In this document: positions 63,725 through 64,000 of the stretch, piece by piece
How the letters are laid out: each line of letters opens with the position of its first letter
Position numbering within the stretch: the stretch's first letter is position 1
Origin: an uncultured Tenacibaculum sp.
Lineage (GTDB): Bacteria > Bacteroidota > Bacteroidia > Flavobacteriales > Flavobacteriaceae
Length of the DNA stretch: 64,000 bases
NCBI GenBank assembly: GCA_947493285.1
Contig: CANLQH010000009.1
Coordinates: forward strand, 1-64,000
Direction of reading: 5' to 3'
Notes under the pieces: model-generated
The model's database searches: none
Told to the model about the DNA's origin: nothing
What the model saw: only the letters and a program-made list of their open reading frames with translations
Made by a program: the position numbers and the translations under genes

Positions 63725-64000
63725 ATGAATCAAACATTAATTATAGCTATTTTATCACCAATTCTATTAACCGTTGGCGGAATTATTTCTTGGATTATTA
63801 AATCTAAAAAAGAAGATATTCTTAATTCAGAAGCAAAGTCGAGGGAATTTAAGATAGAAACATATAAAATACTCTTAGAACCATTTATCGCAACTATGAC
63901 TTTTACATTATCTGAAAAAGTCAAACAGAGAGAAATAAACAAGCTGACAACATTGGAATATAAAAAAGCTGTGTTTGATTTGACAACATTTGGGTCTGAT
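63725..64000 (+). CDS. membrane-anchored protein, partial (cassette 12)
   Basis: Open frame of 92 codons from ATG 63725 to the window edge without a stop. One N-terminal transmembrane helix (about 4-26, LIIAILSPILLTVGGIISWII) is followed by a charged helical region (EDILNSEAKSREFKIETYKI). Same strand and spacing after a crossover as the other cassette genes. The family is not recognisable from this part. Confidence 0.7.
   Translation, partial: MNQTLIIAILSPILLTVGGIISWIIKSKKEDILNSEAKSREFKIETYKILLEPFIATMTFTLSEKVKQREINKLTTLEYKKAVFDLTTFGSD

Larger units (their letters stand above)
42719..64000 (+). mobile_element. integron-like cassette island (continues past window)
   Basis: The island begins at the tRNA-Met fragment and continues beyond the right edge. 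Order: tRNA fragment, frameshifted tyrosine recombinase (43060-44182), attI-like core (crossover after G44216), then twelve cassettes separated by eleven attC-like sites with crossovers after G45602, G46728, G47484, G48238, G49198, G49561, G50369, G56140, G56851, G60136 and G63691. In every case the left core of a site is the near-exact reverse complement of the 5' end of the cassette it closes. All intact genes lie on the plus strand. Classical integrons carry intI in the opposite orientation to the cassettes; here the recombinase is co-oriented. Confidence 0.85.

Overview
The window comes from a low-GC marine-type Flavobacteriaceae chromosome (Bacteroidota; Tenacibaculum/Polaribacter-like, genus not decided). 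The grounds are the promoter signature TTG-N19/20-TAnnTTTG in front of many genes, few Shine-Dalgarno sequences, a PorP/SprF protein of type IX secretion, a fused SecDF, an Hpt-Adk fusion, two OmpH/Skp paralogues, and strong A/T codon bias.

Bases 1-42,590 are core chromosome. In order they hold thrS-infC-rpmI-rplT, where infC can only begin at a non-canonical ATA or ATT codon; a small coiled-coil membrane protein; SRPBCC-fhs; secDF; the hpt-adk fusion and obgE; a TlpA-like gene between 11-bp inverted repeats; surE-membrane protein-lpxB-two NlpC/P60 hydrolases; prc; tig-clpP-clpX; pdxJ-hydrolase; CBS protein-nadK-DUF6089-uppS-bamA-ompH-skp-murI; a PorP/SprF gene; an AraC regulator divergent from a four-gene hydroxyproline catabolic cluster; and a DsbD-type reductase with a stand-alone copy of its N-terminal domain.

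Bases 42,719-64,000 (continuing past the right edge) form a genomic island that I read as an integron-like gene-cassette array. Its left edge carries the 3' half of an initiator tRNA-Met, followed by a frameshifted XerC/IntI-like tyrosine recombinase, an attI-like core (44,216) and eleven attC-like sites. These cut the island into twelve cassettes: 1 (44,217-45,602), 2 (-46,728), 3 (-47,484), 4 (-48,238), 5 (-49,198), 6 without an ORF (-49,561), 7 (-50,369), 8 with five genes (-56,140), 9 (-56,851), 10 with four genes (-60,136), 11 with three genes (-63,691) and 12, cut by the window end.

The decisive observation is that the left core of each site is the reverse complement of the 5' end of the cassette it closes, not of the cassette that follows. 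This is the signature expected for recombined circular cassettes cut at G|TT. All eleven sites also share a long inner stem, an asymmetric internal loop (3 nt against 5-6 nt), and conserved left-A/right-C positions. Those positions are mismatches if the top strand folds but G.T wobbles if the bottom strand folds, which parallels the bottom-strand use of classical attC sites. The three multigene cassettes each start with an AraC-family regulator. Cargo includes a DUF3883-type putative nuclease, an FCP1-like phosphatase, an XRE regulator, serine beta-lactamase-like proteins, DUF6624-like lipoproteins, a PLP decarboxylase and a GNAT acetyltransferase. All calls rest on reading the sequence and on family knowledge; no database search was run.
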